Positions 27,016-35,558 of a stretch of DNA of 64,000 nt are shown here, piece by piece. The position numbers and the translations under genes are program-made. Source of the stretch: Roseateles sp. (GTDB taxonomy: Bacteria; Pseudomonadota; Gammaproteobacteria; Burkholderiales; Burkholderiaceae_C); contig JAFALK010000017.1 in NCBI GenBank assembly GCA_019234295.1, forward strand, positions 1 through 64,000. Reading direction: 5' to 3'. The number at the start of each line of letters is the position of its first letter. Position 1 is the first letter of the stretch. Below the pieces are notes generated by a model that was given only the letters and a program-made list of their open reading frames with translations, did not search any database and was not told where the DNA came from.

Positions 27016-27479
27016 AGATCCAGGCTCATCAGAACCGCATCTTCACGCGGCCCGGCAGGCATCGGGTAATAGCCGCGCCGCAATCCCACTTCGGCAAAAC
27101 CGTAGCGCCGGTAGATGGCGCGGGCGCGTTCGTTGGAGATGCGCACCTCCAGCCAGAGCTGCCGCGCGGCATGGCCGCGGCAGATGGCGCGCAACTCCTC
27201 CAGCATGAGTAGGGCCAGGCCGCGCCCCTGGTGGGCCGGCGCCACGGTGATGTTGAGCAGGTGCATCTCCTCGAAGCCCTGCATGGCGACGAAGTAGCCC
27301 AGCAACTCGCCGCTGCCAGAGCGCAGCACGCGCGCCTCGTAGCCGGCGGCTAGGGAGTCGATGAAGTTGCCGCGCGTCCAGGGCACGATGTAGCACTGCA
27401 GCTCCAGTGGCACGACCTCATCGAGATCGGCGAGCTGCATGCCTCGGCAATCGATCTGCTCGATGGGCAACGCGCTCAT
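27012..27479 (-). CDS. rimI: Ribosomal protein S18 alanine N-acetyltransferase (GNAT)
   Basis: A 155-residue GNAT acetyltransferase. 'MHLLNITVAPAHQGRGLALLMLEEL' contains the acetyl-CoA pyrophosphate-binding Q/RxxGxG/A loop, and 'WLEVRISNERARAIYRRYGFAEVGLRRGYYP' the RimI-type C-terminus. RimI acetylates the N-terminal alanine of S18. The start overlaps the tsaB stop (ATGA) and its stop overlaps the next gene, so it is co-translated in the tsaB-rimI pair seen in many proteobacteria. Confidence 0.93.
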   Translation of the reverse strand: MSALPIEQIDCRGMQLADLDEVVPLELQCYIVPWTRGNFIDSLAAGYEARVLRSGSGELLGYFVAMQGFEEMHLLNITVAPAHQGRGLALLMLEELRAICRGHAARQLWLEVRISNERARAIYRRYGFAEVGLRRGYYPMPAGPREDAVLMSLDL

Positions 27480-28171
27480 GCCTTGGCTCCAATCGCCATG
27501 CGCTCGGCCGTGGTCAGCGCCACTTTGTCGCGCACATAGAGCGGCTGCGCTTGGGCCGCGTCGAGCAGGCTGTCCAAAGCGTACGCCTGCTGGGCCAGGC
27601 TGGCCAGCGCGCGGGCCCGTGAGGCCTCCTCGGACCAAGTACGGGCGATCTCGCCGAGCTGAGGAAACACCCGCAGGGCCGAACCGGCGACCGCGGCAGG
27701 CCGGCCCCAGCACTCGACGAGCGCGTCAGCCGCATAAAGCGCCGGCTCGCGCAGCGCTCTCCAGCGCCCCTGCTCGAACCGGTATTGGGCGGCATAGATC
27801 TCGTCCATGCGCGCATCCATGGCCACCCACAGCGGACCGTCGATCTCGCCGGCCTGCAGGCGCGCGTCCTCGGCCACGAGCATGAGGCTGTCCAGGGGCA
27901 GCACGGGCTTGGACGCGCCGAGGGCCAGGCCCTGGGCGACGGAGCAGGCGGTGCGCAATCCGGTGAAGGCCCCGGGGCCGCGGCCAAAGGCGATCGCATC
28001 GACATCGGCCAGCGTGAGGCCGGCCTCGCCGAGCAGGCGCAAGCACTCGGGCACGACCTGCGCGGAGGCCTTGGGCCCGCCGCTGCCTTCGAATAAGCGG
28101 GTTTCGCCGGGCCCGGTCAGCGCAATCGCCAGGCTGTCCGTCGAACTGTCGATGGCCAGCAGGACGGTCAT
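27476..28171 (-). CDS. tsaB: tRNA t6A biosynthesis protein TsaB
   Basis: The 231-residue protein is an ASKHA-fold paralogue of TsaD that, with TsaD and TsaE, transfers threonylcarbamoyl to A37 of ANN-decoding tRNAs. The motifs 'LLAIDSSTDSLAIAL', 'IAFGRGPGAFTGLRTACSVAQGLA' and 'AMDARMDEIYAA' are characteristic. It overlaps rimI by 4 bp and is 3 bp downstream of the SGNH-like lipoprotein gene. The threonylcarbamoyl-AMP synthase Sua5 is encoded two genes upstream in the same row. Confidence 0.95.
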   Translation of the reverse strand: MTVLLAIDSSTDSLAIALTGPGETRLFEGSGGPKASAQVVPECLRLLGEAGLTLADVDAIAFGRGPGAFTGLRTACSVAQGLALGASKPVLPLDSLMLVAEDARLQAGEIDGPLWVAMDARMDEIYAAQYRFEQGRWRALREPALYAADALVECWGRPAAVAGSALRVFPQLGEIARTWSEEASRARALASLAQQAYALDSLLDAAQAQPLYVRDKVALTTAERMAIGAKA

Positions 28172-28174
28172 CGC

Positions 28175-29143
28175 TCAGAATGGGTTGTTGTGTGCCCGGG
28201 TTACCGCCAGGGAAGCCAGGCGGGCCTGGCCGCCGCTGCTCAGCAGCAAGTTGGTCGCCCACAGGTAGGAGTCGCCGGTCGCGCCCGGGAAGAGCGTGGC
28301 CGTCGTGCAGGACAGAATCACCACATTGGGCAGGCAGGCCGGGTCGTTCACATCGGTGAAGCCGAAGGCTCCGGGGAACTTGTGGATGCCCTGCACGGTC
28401 TCGTCGAGCAGCACCAGGCCGATCAAACGGCCGTCGTTGATCAGCTCCACGCGCATGGCGGTGTTGAAGGCGTCGCTGAGCGAGGACAGCAAGGCGGAGC
28501 GGTCAATGTCGCCGTGAGCCAGCTTCTCGGCGCTGGCGTAAGGCGTGGTGCCCATGTCGGGCAGGGTCGAGACGACGACGCGGCCGTTGGCGGTCGCGAT
28601 GCGGTTGACCACGTCGGCCAGGGCCGTGCCACGGCGCTTGGCCTCGGCGATCAGCGCGTCCTGGCTCTGCGCCGGGAACTGGAGGTACAGCTCCTGGATG
28701 TCGTTGGCCCCGGCCAGGATCGTGACCAGGTCCTTGTTGGTGAAAAAGCTGTTGCCAAAGAACTTGTCCACTGCACTAGCGACATCGGCCACCTTGGAGC
28801 CCGGCACGGCCTGCATCACGCCCTGCGGCGCGGCCAGGTGATTGGGGTCGCACTGCGGATAGACCAGGCCGAAGGAGGCGGCCAGCGACTGCACCCAGAT
28901 GGGATTGAGCGCGCAGTTTTGCAGGCCCGTCGCGGGGTCCACACCGTTGATCGAGTACTTGCGGCCTTGCGGATCGATATAGCTGGTCTCGTCGCCGAAG
29001 GTGACGATGCGCGTTGGCTTGAACGGGTTGATCTGCGAGGTACCGCCGCCGCCGCAAGCCGCGAGGCCTGCCAAGGCCGCCAGGGCCGCTCCGCCGAGCA
29101 CCTTGCGCATCGCAAGGGCTGCGCCCTGCTTGAAACTCTTCAT
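28175..29143 (-). CDS. SGNH/GDSL-like lipoprotein with degenerate catalytic residues
   Basis: A 322-residue protein with a lipoprotein signal peptide: 'LAALAGLAACGGG' gives the lipobox cysteine near residue 30. The body has the SGNH hydrolase layout. Block I reads 'VTFGDETSYID' (GDE rather than GDS), block III is intact ('ILAGANDIQ', GxND), but block V, normally DxxH near the C-terminus, reads 'YLWATNLLLS'. The nucleophile and the Asp-His pair thus seem absent, so esterase activity is doubtful. Start at MKSFKQG has GGAG 8 nt upstream. It sits between sua5 and tsaB in a tightly packed row. Confidence 0.75.
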   Translation of the reverse strand: MKSFKQGAALAMRKVLGGAALAALAGLAACGGGGTSQINPFKPTRIVTFGDETSYIDPQGRKYSINGVDPATGLQNCALNPIWVQSLAASFGLVYPQCDPNHLAAPQGVMQAVPGSKVADVASAVDKFFGNSFFTNKDLVTILAGANDIQELYLQFPAQSQDALIAEAKRRGTALADVVNRIATANGRVVVSTLPDMGTTPYASAEKLAHGDIDRSALLSSLSDAFNTAMRVELINDGRLIGLVLLDETVQGIHKFPGAFGFTDVNDPACLPNVVILSCTTATLFPGATGDSYLWATNLLLSSGGQARLASLAVTRAHNNPF

Positions 29144-29167
29144 GAACACTCCGTACATATCAATCTC

Positions 29168-30160
29168 TCAGCCTTCGTCCCCGTCGGCCGGCGCGAAGGC
29201 CGCCGCCGCCCGCGTCAGGCGGTCGCGCACCCCATCCCAGGCGCTGCCTGGAGGCGGGGTCTCGATCCAGATCTCCCGGGCTCCGGCGGCGTCCAGCTCC
29301 CGCAACACGGCGAACAACTCATGGGCCGCCGCCGCCGCGTCCTGCGGCATGCTGCGGGCCAGCGGCAGCGCTGGAATCGGGCTGCGGGAATATACCGCCA
29401 GCGCAGGAGGCAATTGTTTCCCCAAGGCTTCCCGTAGGCCCGCCCCAGTGAACAGGCGCACCGTGGCGCTGGGCGCGTAATGGGCCTCCAGCGTGCCCGA
29501 GGCCCTCGGCGCAGCAGTGTCGCGGGCCTTGAGCGGACGCGCCAACACGGCCTCGAGCTGCTCAGGCGTGATCATGCCAGGGCGCAGGAGCACGGCCTCA
29601 CCGCGGCTGCAGTCAACGATGGTCGACTCGATGCCGACCTCGCAATGGCCACCATCCAGCACCAGCAGCTCAGGGCCGAATTCGGCGGCCACGTGCTCGG
29701 CATGGGTGGGGCTCACGCGGCCAAAGCGGTTCGCGCTGGGCGCGGCCATCCCCGGCACGCCGAGTTCTCGCGCGGCCGCCAGCAAGGCACGGGCCACCGG
29801 ATGGGCCGGGCAACGCAGGCCCACGCTCGCCTGCCCGCCGGCCGCCGCTGCCGCCATGTGCGGCGCACGCGGCACGATGATCGTCAGCGGGCCGGGCCAG
29901 AAGGCGTTCATGAGCCGGGTGGCAATCTCGGGCATCTCGGAAGCGAAGGCCCGCGCCTGCTCTGCGTCGCAGACATGGACAATCAGCGGGTGGTCAGCCG
30001 GCCTGCCCTTGGCCGCGAAGATCCGCGCGACCGCAAAATCTTCGTCGGCACGCGCGCCGAGGCCATAGACGGTCTCGGTCGGCACGCCGACGAGTTCGCC
30101 GCGTGCCAGCGCACGGGCAGCCTCGGCCAGGGCCTCTGGGGCGCGTCCGTCCAGGATCAT
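29168..30160 (-). CDS. L-threonylcarbamoyladenylate synthase (Sua5 type)
   Basis: Makes threonylcarbamoyl-AMP from threonine, bicarbonate and ATP for tRNA t6A. The 330-residue protein has the YrdC domain (about 1-205; 'GELVGVPTETVYGLGARA', 'IFAAKGRPADHPLIVHV', 'FWPGPLTIIV', 'APSANRFGRVSPTHAEHV') and a C-terminal SUA5 domain, which begins after 'LRPGMITPEQL' and a linker with 'ASGTLEAHYAP'. It is thus the two-domain Sua5 form rather than TsaC. Start at MILDGRAP, 2 bp after purK. TsaB of the same pathway is encoded downstream. Confidence 0.93.
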   Translation of the reverse strand: MILDGRAPEALAEAARALARGELVGVPTETVYGLGARADEDFAVARIFAAKGRPADHPLIVHVCDAEQARAFASEMPEIATRLMNAFWPGPLTIIVPRAPHMAAAAAGGQASVGLRCPAHPVARALLAAARELGVPGMAAPSANRFGRVSPTHAEHVAAEFGPELLVLDGGHCEVGIESTIVDCSRGEAVLLRPGMITPEQLEAVLARPLKARDTAAPRASGTLEAHYAPSATVRLFTGAGLREALGKQLPPALAVYSRSPIPALPLARSMPQDAAAAAHELFAVLRELDAAGAREIWIETPPPGSAWDGVRDRLTRAAAAFAPADGDEG

Positions 30161-30162
30161 GG

Positions 30163-31326
30163 TCAGAAAGCCGGTAACCCGAGGATGGCGCAGGCTCGCA
30201 GCGCGGTGGCCCGGACCTCCTCGCCCGTGGCCGCCGTGATGTTGAGGTGGCCCATCTTGCGGCCACGGCGCGCCTGGCTCTTGCCGTAGAGGTGCAGGTG
30301 CGTGCCCGGCAGGGTCAGCACGGCGACCCAGTCGGGCGTGCGCGGGATCGCGGAATCGCCTTCGAACCACAGGTCGCCCAGCAGATTGAGCATCACGGTC
30401 GGCGAATGCAGGCGCGGCACCGGCATGGGCAAGCCCGCCATCGCACGGACCTGGAGCTCGAACTGGGACACGTCGCACGCGTCCAGCGTGTAGTGGCCCG
30501 AGTTGTGCGGCCGCGGCGCCATCTCGTTGACGACAAGGCGACCATCCTCGAGCACGAAGAATTCCACGCACAGCACGCCCACGTACTGCATGGAGGCAGC
30601 GATGCGCGCGGCGGCGGCGGCGGCTTGCGCCTGCAAGGCCGGGCTGGCGGCCGGGGCGGGCACCTCGGTCACGGCCAGAATGCCGTCGCGGTGCAGATTC
30701 TGCTGGACCGGGAACTGCACGATCTCGCCGCTGGCCGAACGGGCACTGATGACGGAGATCTCGAGCTTGAGCGGCAGCAGCTTCTCGAGCACGCAGCGCT
30801 GGCCTTTCATGGCCTTCCAGGCCTGAGCCAGGTCGGCGCGGTCGCTCACGCGGGCCTGGCCCTTACCGTCGTAGCCCATGCGGGCGGTCTTGAGGATGCC
30901 CGGCAGCAGGTGATCGGGCACGCCGGCCAGGTCGGCGTCGGCGGTGATCACGGCATAGGGTGCACAGGGCACTTGGCTGGCTTCGAAATGGGCCTTCTCG
31001 GCCGCGCGATCCTGGCAGATGGCCACGGCCGCACCGGCGGGAGCTACGGCGCTGTGCAGGGCCAGCTTCTGCAGGGCCTGAGCGGGCACGTTCTCGAACT
31101 CGGTGGTGATGGCGTCGCACTGGCCGCCGAGCGAATCGAGCGCTGCCGGATCCAGGTAGTCGGCGTGCAGGTGATCATGGGCCACCAGCCCGGCCGGGCT
31201 CAGTGGATCCGGGTCCAGCACCACGGTGCGATAGCCGAGGGACTGGGCCGCGTGCACGAACATGCGGCCCAACTGGCCGCCGCCCATCACGCCGAGCGTG
31301 GCTTCGCCGGGCAGCAGGGGCTTCAT
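30163..31326 (-). CDS. purK: 5-(carboxyamino)imidazole ribonucleotide synthase
   Basis: ATP-grasp enzyme of purine synthesis converting AIR and bicarbonate to N5-CAIR. The 387-residue protein has '[22 protein letters not shown]', '[13 protein letters not shown]', '[17 protein letters not shown]' and '[19 protein letters not shown]', all standard PurK motifs. Its ATG overlaps the purE stop, so purE and purK are translationally coupled. Confidence 0.97.
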   Translation of the reverse strand: MKPLLPGEATLGVMGGGQLGRMFVHAAQSLGYRTVVLDPDPLSPAGLVAHDHLHADYLDPAALDSLGGQCDAITTEFENVPAQALQKLALHSAVAPAGAAVAICQDRAAEKAHFEASQVPCAPYAVITADADLAGVPDHLLPGILKTARMGYDGKGQARVSDRADLAQAWKAMKGQRCVLEKLLPLKLEISVISARSASGEIVQFPVQQNLHRDGILAVTEVPAPAASPALQAQAAAAAARIAASMQYVGVLCVEFFVLEDGRLVVNEMAPRPHNSGHYTLDACDVSQFELQVRAMAGLPMPVPRLHSPTVMLNLLGDLWFEGDSAIPRTPDWVAVLTLPGTHLHLYGKSQARRGRKMGHLNITAATGEEVRATALRACAILGLPAF

Positions 31327-31844
31327 CAGACGAGGTCTTTCGTCATCGCGCGCGCCGCCTCGGTCTGGCGGGCACGGAAGGCTTCGAGCCTGGCGCGCAA
31401 GGCCGGATCACGATTGGCCAGCATGGCCACGGCGAACAGGGCCGCATTGGCCGCGCCAGCTGTGCCGATGGCAAAGGTGGCCACCGGGATGCCCTTGGGC
31501 ATCTGGACGATGGAGTGCAAGGAATCCACGCCCTGCAGGTGCCGGCTGGCGACGGGCACCCCCAGCACCGGCACGCAGGTCTTGGCCGCCAGCATGCCCG
31601 GCAGGTGGGCCGCGCCGCCGGCCCCGGCAATGATGGCTTGCAGGCCGCGGCCGGCCGAGCCTTCAGCGTAGGCGAACATCTCGTCGGGCATGCGGTGGGC
31701 CGAAACCACCTGCGCCTCGAAGGGCACGCCGAACTCGGCGAGAATGTCCGCCGCCGGCTTCATGGTCTCCCAGTCGCTGCTGGATCCCATCACGATGCCA
31801 ATCAGGGGAGCGACGACGGGGGATGCCTGGGGCTCTTGTTGCAC
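31326..31844 (-). CDS. purE: N5-carboxyaminoimidazole ribonucleotide mutase
   Basis: Converts N5-CAIR to CAIR. The ~172-residue protein shows '[21 protein letters not shown]', '[15 protein letters not shown]', '[16 protein letters not shown]' and '[29 protein letters not shown]', typical of class I PurE. There is no ATG near the conserved start; GTG at 31844 (VQQEPQAS) is chosen, with GTG at 31889 possible. It heads the eight-gene leftward row and diverges from the thioredoxin gene about 50 bp away. Confidence 0.95.
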   Translation of the reverse strand: MQQEPQASPVVAPLIGIVMGSSSDWETMKPAADILAEFGVPFEAQVVSAHRMPDEMFAYAEGSAGRGLQAIIAGAGGAAHLPGMLAAKTCVPVLGVPVASRHLQGVDSLHSIVQMPKGIPVATFAIGTAGAANAALFAVAMLANRDPALRARLEAFRARQTEAARAMTKDLV

Positions 31845-31894
31845 GGCTGAAGTTTGAACGTTGGAAAAGCCTCGAATTGTAGGCGGCACACCTC

Positions 31895-32833
31895 ATGATC
31901 GATATCACCCTCCAGAATTTCGAAGCCGAGCTGGTCCAGGCCTCGCTCCACAAGCCGGTGTTGCTGGACATCTGGGCACCCTGGTGCGGCCCCTGCCGCC
32001 AGTTGGGCCCCGTGCTGGAAAAGCTGGAGGAGGCCTATGCCGGCCGCTTCACCCTGGCCAAGCTCAACAGCGACGAGGTGCCGGAGATCTCCACGCAGCT
32101 CAGCCAGATGTTCGGTGTGCGCTCCATTCCTTTTTGCGTGATGTTCGCCGGCGGCCAGCCAGTGGACGGTTTCGTTGGGGCCATCCCCGAGGCGCAGATC
32201 CGCGAGTTCTTGGACAAGCATGTGCCGCCGGGCGAGATGCAGGCCGCCGAGGAGCCGGCGCCAGAGCCCGAGGGTGACCTCGAAGACGTGCTCAGCCGGC
32301 TCGCCCACGCCGTGGAGGCACGCCCCGACGATGAAGCCGCCCGCTTCGACTACGTGAAGGCGCTGCTGGAGATCGGCCTGCTGCAAGACGCCAAGGCGGC
32401 CTTCGCACCCGTGGCCGCCCAGGCTGCCAGCTCGCTGACGCCGCACGCCCGCTTCGCCGCCCTGGCCCAATGGATCGCCGCCTGCGAGCGCGTCGCCGGA
32501 GGCCTCGATCCGGTCGAGCTTCGCGCCGCCCTCGAGGCCAACAAGCGCGACTTCGAGGCCCGCTTCGCCATGGCCCAGGGCGCGTTCGCCCACGGCCAGT
32601 TCACGACCGCCATGGACGAGCTGCTCGAGATCATCATGCGCGACAAAGCTTGGAACAACGAGGCCGCGCGCAAGACCTATGTGGCCATCCTGGAGCTGAT
32701 GAGCAAGCCCGCGCCCAAGGCCCAGGCCGCTGAGGCCAAGGGCACGCTGGAACTGTCAGGCAAGGCCGTCGTGCCGGCCAGCGACCCGGTGCTGGACCAG
32801 TACCGGCGCAAGCTGAGCATGGCGCTGTTCTAG
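31895..32833 (+). CDS. Thioredoxin-TPR protein, CnoX (YbbN)-like
   Basis: A 312-residue protein with an N-terminal thioredoxin domain (1-110) bearing the redox motif WCGPC in 'DIWAPWCGPCRQLGPVL' and cis-proline 'VRSIPFC', followed by a helical TPR-like region (about 125-285). This is the CnoX layout, a chaperedoxin that protects proteins from chlorine/oxidative stress and hands them to GroEL/DnaK. E. coli CnoX has lost the active cysteines, whereas this one keeps both. Activity as a chaperone is inferred from the family. Confidence 0.88.
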   Translation: MIDITLQNFEAELVQASLHKPVLLDIWAPWCGPCRQLGPVLEKLEEAYAGRFTLAKLNSDEVPEISTQLSQMFGVRSIPFCVMFAGGQPVDGFVGAIPEAQIREFLDKHVPPGEMQAAEEPAPEPEGDLEDVLSRLAHAVEARPDDEAARFDYVKALLEIGLLQDAKAAFAPVAAQAASSLTPHARFAALAQWIAACERVAGGLDPVELRAALEANKRDFEARFAMAQGAFAHGQFTTAMDELLEIIMRDKAWNNEAARKTYVAILELMSKPAPKAQAAEAKGTLELSGKAVVPASDPVLDQYRRKLSMALF

Positions 32834-32845
32834 GGGCTGGCGGGG

Positions 32846-33598
32846 TTACAACCCCAGCTCCTTGAATATCGCCTCGCGCAACTGCTGCGCTTCCGGGCTG
32901 CCCAGCTTGCGCGGCCGCGGAAGTTCGACCGTGAAGCTCGCCTGGATCGAGGCCGGCCGCGGCGACAGGACCAAGATGCGGTCGGCCATGTAGATGGCTT
33001 CCTCGACGTCGTGGGTGATGAGCAGCACGGTGTGGCGCTCTTCGTCAAGGATGCGCAGCAGCTCGTTGCGCATCTTCAGGTTCATCAGCGCGTCCAGGGC
33101 CGAGAAGGGCTCGTCCATGTAGAGCACTTCGGGCTTGACCGCGAAGGCCCGCGCAATCTCCACGCGCTTGAGCATGCCGCCCGAGAGCTCGTGCGGGTAG
33201 GCCGACTCGAAGCCCTTGAGACCCACCATGGCCGCATAGTGATCGGCCAGTTCCTTCCTCTCGGTGCGACTGCCCTTGTTCAGCCCGAACATCAGGTTCT
33301 GCTGCACGGTCAGCCAAGGAAAGACCGAGCCATGCTGCGAGATCACGATGCCCTTGGGGCTGGGGCCGACAAGCGGCACGCCATCGTGCGTCACGGTGCC
33401 ACAGTCGGGCATCTCGAAGCCCGCGAGAATGTTCATCAGCGTGGACTTGCCGCAGCCAGAAGGCCCCACGATGGCCACGAATTCGCCCTCGCCGACGCGG
33501 AAGCTCACACCGCCGATGACGGTCAGATCGCCCTTGTCGGTACTGAAGCTCTTGCCCACGCCGTCGATGGCGATCTTGTACTTGTCGGGGATGCTCAT
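32846..33598 (-). CDS. ABC transporter ATP-binding protein (nitrate/sulfonate/taurine type)
   Basis: A 250-residue ABC ATPase with Walker A GPSGCGKST, Q-loop 'VISQHGSVFPWLTV', signature LSGGM, Walker B 'VLYMDEPFSALD' and the switch histidine in 'LLITHDVEEAIYMAD'. It belongs to the SsuB/TauB/NrtD-like group. Its start overlaps the permease stop by 4 bp. It is the last gene of a row with a permease, a cupredoxin-like protein, a SCO1 protein and a binding protein, so it powers that importer. Confidence 0.9.
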   Translation of the reverse strand: MSIPDKYKIAIDGVGKSFSTDKGDLTVIGGVSFRVGEGEFVAIVGPSGCGKSTLMNILAGFEMPDCGTVTHDGVPLVGPSPKGIVISQHGSVFPWLTVQQNLMFGLNKGSRTERKELADHYAAMVGLKGFESAYPHELSGGMLKRVEIARAFAVKPEVLYMDEPFSALDALMNLKMRNELLRILDEERHTVLLITHDVEEAIYMADRILVLSPRPASIQASFTVELPRPRKLGSPEAQQLREAIFKELGL

Positions 33599-34410
33599 CG
33601 GATGTAGCGCCAGCGCACGGTCTTGAGGCGCTCCAGCAGGCGGGTGGTGCCGTCAAGCAGCAGGCCGATCAGGCCGATGATGATCATGCTGGCGATAACG
33701 AGGTCGTAGCGGTTGCCGGCGTTGCGCGAGTCCATGATCAGATAGCCCAGACCCGAGCGCAGGGCGATCATCTCGGCCGCCACGACCACGAGCCACGCCA
33801 CGCCAATGCCGATGCGCATGCCCACGATGATGTCGGGCAGCACGGCCGGGATGACCACGCGGAAGAAGAGCACATGCCGCGGAACGCCGAAATTGGCCGC
33901 CGCGCGCAGGTAGCGACGCTCTATGGTGTGCACACCGTTGGTGGTCTGCACGATCATCGGGAAGACCGAGGAGATGAAGATCAGGAAGATGGGCGAGACG
34001 TCGTCCATGCCGAACCAGAGGATGGCCAGCGGAATCCAGGCGATCGGCGAGATCGGCCGCAGCATCTGGAAAATGGGGTTGAGCGTGCGATAGGCGCCCG
34101 CCACCCAGCCCATCCACAGGCCCAGTGGGATGGCCACCAGCATGGCCATGCCGAAGCCAATGCCCACGCGCAACATCGAAGAGCGGATGTGGCCCCATAG
34201 CGTGCCGTCCTGGGCAAGTTCCATGGCGCCCATGATGACCTGCGGCGGCGTCGGATAGATGGGACTCTCGGTCTTCACGACCCACCACCACCACAGGCCG
34301 ATCAGCACCGCGATCACCGCCAGCGGCGGCAGGACGCGACCCAGGACGCGCCCGATGAACTTGACGCTCAAGGCGCCCTCCCTTTCGAACTCAAACGTTT
34401 GATTCGCCAT
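33595..34410 (-). CDS. ABC transporter permease (SsuC/TauC-like)
   Basis: A 271-residue inner-membrane permease with about six helices and the BPD_transp_1 EAA-loop region 'RYLRAAANFGVPRHVLFFRVVIPAVLPDIIVGMRIGIGVAWLVVVAAEMI', shown here in two parts: 'NFGVPRHVLFFRVVIPAVLP' and 'RIGIGVAWLVVVAAEM'. The group imports nitrate, sulfonates, taurine or similar compounds. The 5' end overlaps the cupredoxin-like gene by 43 bp on the same strand, so the two are tightly linked. Confidence 0.9.
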   Translation of the reverse strand: MANQTFEFEREGALSVKFIGRVLGRVLPPLAVIAVLIGLWWWWVVKTESPIYPTPPQVIMGAMELAQDGTLWGHIRSSMLRVGIGFGMAMLVAIPLGLWMGWVAGAYRTLNPIFQMLRPISPIAWIPLAILWFGMDDVSPIFLIFISSVFPMIVQTTNGVHTIERRYLRAAANFGVPRHVLFFRVVIPAVLPDIIVGMRIGIGVAWLVVVAAEMIALRSGLGYLIMDSRNAGNRYDLVIASMIIIGLIGLLLDGTTRLLERLKTVRWRYIR

Positions 34411-34790
34411 TGGAACCGGCCCCAGCCCGGCGCGGGATCGGGATCAACGATCACTTGCATCTGGCCGCTGGCGTGGGCAGTGCAGGCAAAGCTGTAGGTC
34501 GAGGCGACCTCGAACGGCAGGCGCAAACTCTGGCCCGGCATGATCAGCGCAGGCCCGAAGACCTGGGGCACCTCGTCGCGGTTGCGCAGCAGCAGCACGT
34601 TGCGCACGCCCAGGGTCAGCCGGATGGCATTGGGCAGGATCTCGACCCTGTCGCCGGCCATGCGGCGCGCGTAGGTGCCCTTGGGGATCTCGAACAGCTC
34701 CTCCGCCGAGCCGGCCGAGATGGGCGAGAAGGCCGTCCAGCCGAGTGCAAAGGCGAGGACCAACAGCAGCCAAGAGAGAGTGTGCTTCAT
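34368..34790 (-). CDS. Exported cupredoxin-like protein
   Basis: A 140-residue protein with an N-terminal signal/anchor helix (residues 4-25) and a beta-rich domain ending 'LPFEVASTYSFACTAHASGQMQVIV'. The C-x2-H-x4-M spacing there is that of type 1 copper sites in plastocyanin-like cupredoxins. The first histidine ligand expected in the 'N.D..H.F' strand reads Gln in 'RNRDEVPQVFGPAL', so the site may be incomplete or use another ligand. It lies between the SCO1 gene (168-bp gap) and the permease gene (43-bp overlap) in the ABC row. Confidence 0.65.
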   Translation of the reverse strand: MKHTLSWLLLVLAFALGWTAFSPISAGSAEELFEIPKGTYARRMAGDRVEILPNAIRLTLGVRNVLLLRNRDEVPQVFGPALIMPGQSLRLPFEVASTYSFACTAHASGQMQVIVDPDPAPGWGRFQWRIKRLSSKGRAP

Positions 34791-34958
34791 TGCTTTGAGA
34801 CGCCAGGGGCCGCGATGCACTGCAATGGCCGAGTCAAGCCGGCATGCGGCGAGCGAGAGGGTGGACAGGCCTGCCATGCAGGTCAAGGAGCAGACCGCTC
34901 AGGGGCCAGGCGACACCAAATGGCAGGCCTGCCCGACCTCCCGCGTTCTGGGCAACCT

Positions 34959-35558
34959 TCATGAACCCGCCAACATGATCTTCAGGTCATGCACAAAATC
35001 TGCCGGCGCATGACCGTAAGGCATCAGCGCGCGCAGACGCCCGTCGCGATCGATCATGAAAATTGAGCTCGAATGGTTCATGCCGTAGTTTTCGGTCTTG
35101 CCTTCGACCTTCAGGGCGAACACGCCGTAGCTCTTTCGCAGCGCAGCCAACACCTCAGGCTTGGCGGTGCCGCCGATGAAGCTTCTGTCGAAGGCGCCGA
35201 GGTACTTGCGGATGCGCTCGAGATCGTCACGCTCGGGATCGACGGTGACGTACACGACCTGGACCGACTCGCCCAACGCACCGAGTTCCTTACGAGCCTG
35301 GGCCAGTGTGGCCAGGGTGGTGGGGCAGACCTCGGGGCAATGCGTGAAACCAAAGACCAGCAGCGTGAGCTTGCCGCGGAAGCGGGTGAGGTTCAGCTTC
35401 CCGCCATCGGTGCCTTCGATGGAGAACTCAGGCGCCGCGGCGGCCGGTTCGAAAACGCCGGCCTTCAGCGAGGGTGCCGCCCATGCAGCCGGCGCTGCAG
35501 CCAGCAGGGCCAGCAGGGCCAGCCGTGAGCCAAGAACCAACGCACACCTCGACATCAC
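34959..35558 (-). CDS. SCO1/SenC/PrrC family copper chaperone
   Basis: A 199-residue exported thioredoxin-fold protein. The signal peptide (to ~residue 28) is followed by 'FRGKLTLLVFGFTHCPEVCPTTLATLAQ' with the copper-binding CxxxC motif and, near the C-terminus, 'GMNHSSSIFMID' with the third ligand histidine. SCO proteins deliver copper to the CuA site of cytochrome oxidase or act as thiol reductases. Its start overlaps the end of the ABC binding-protein gene, which is unusual company for this family. Confidence 0.92.
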   Translation of the reverse strand: MMSRCALVLGSRLALLALLAAAPAAWAAPSLKAGVFEPAAAAPEFSIEGTDGGKLNLTRFRGKLTLLVFGFTHCPEVCPTTLATLAQARKELGALGESVQVVYVTVDPERDDLERIRKYLGAFDRSFIGGTAKPEVLAALRKSYGVFALKVEGKTENYGMNHSSSIFMIDRDGRLRALMPYGHAPADFVHDLKIMLAGS

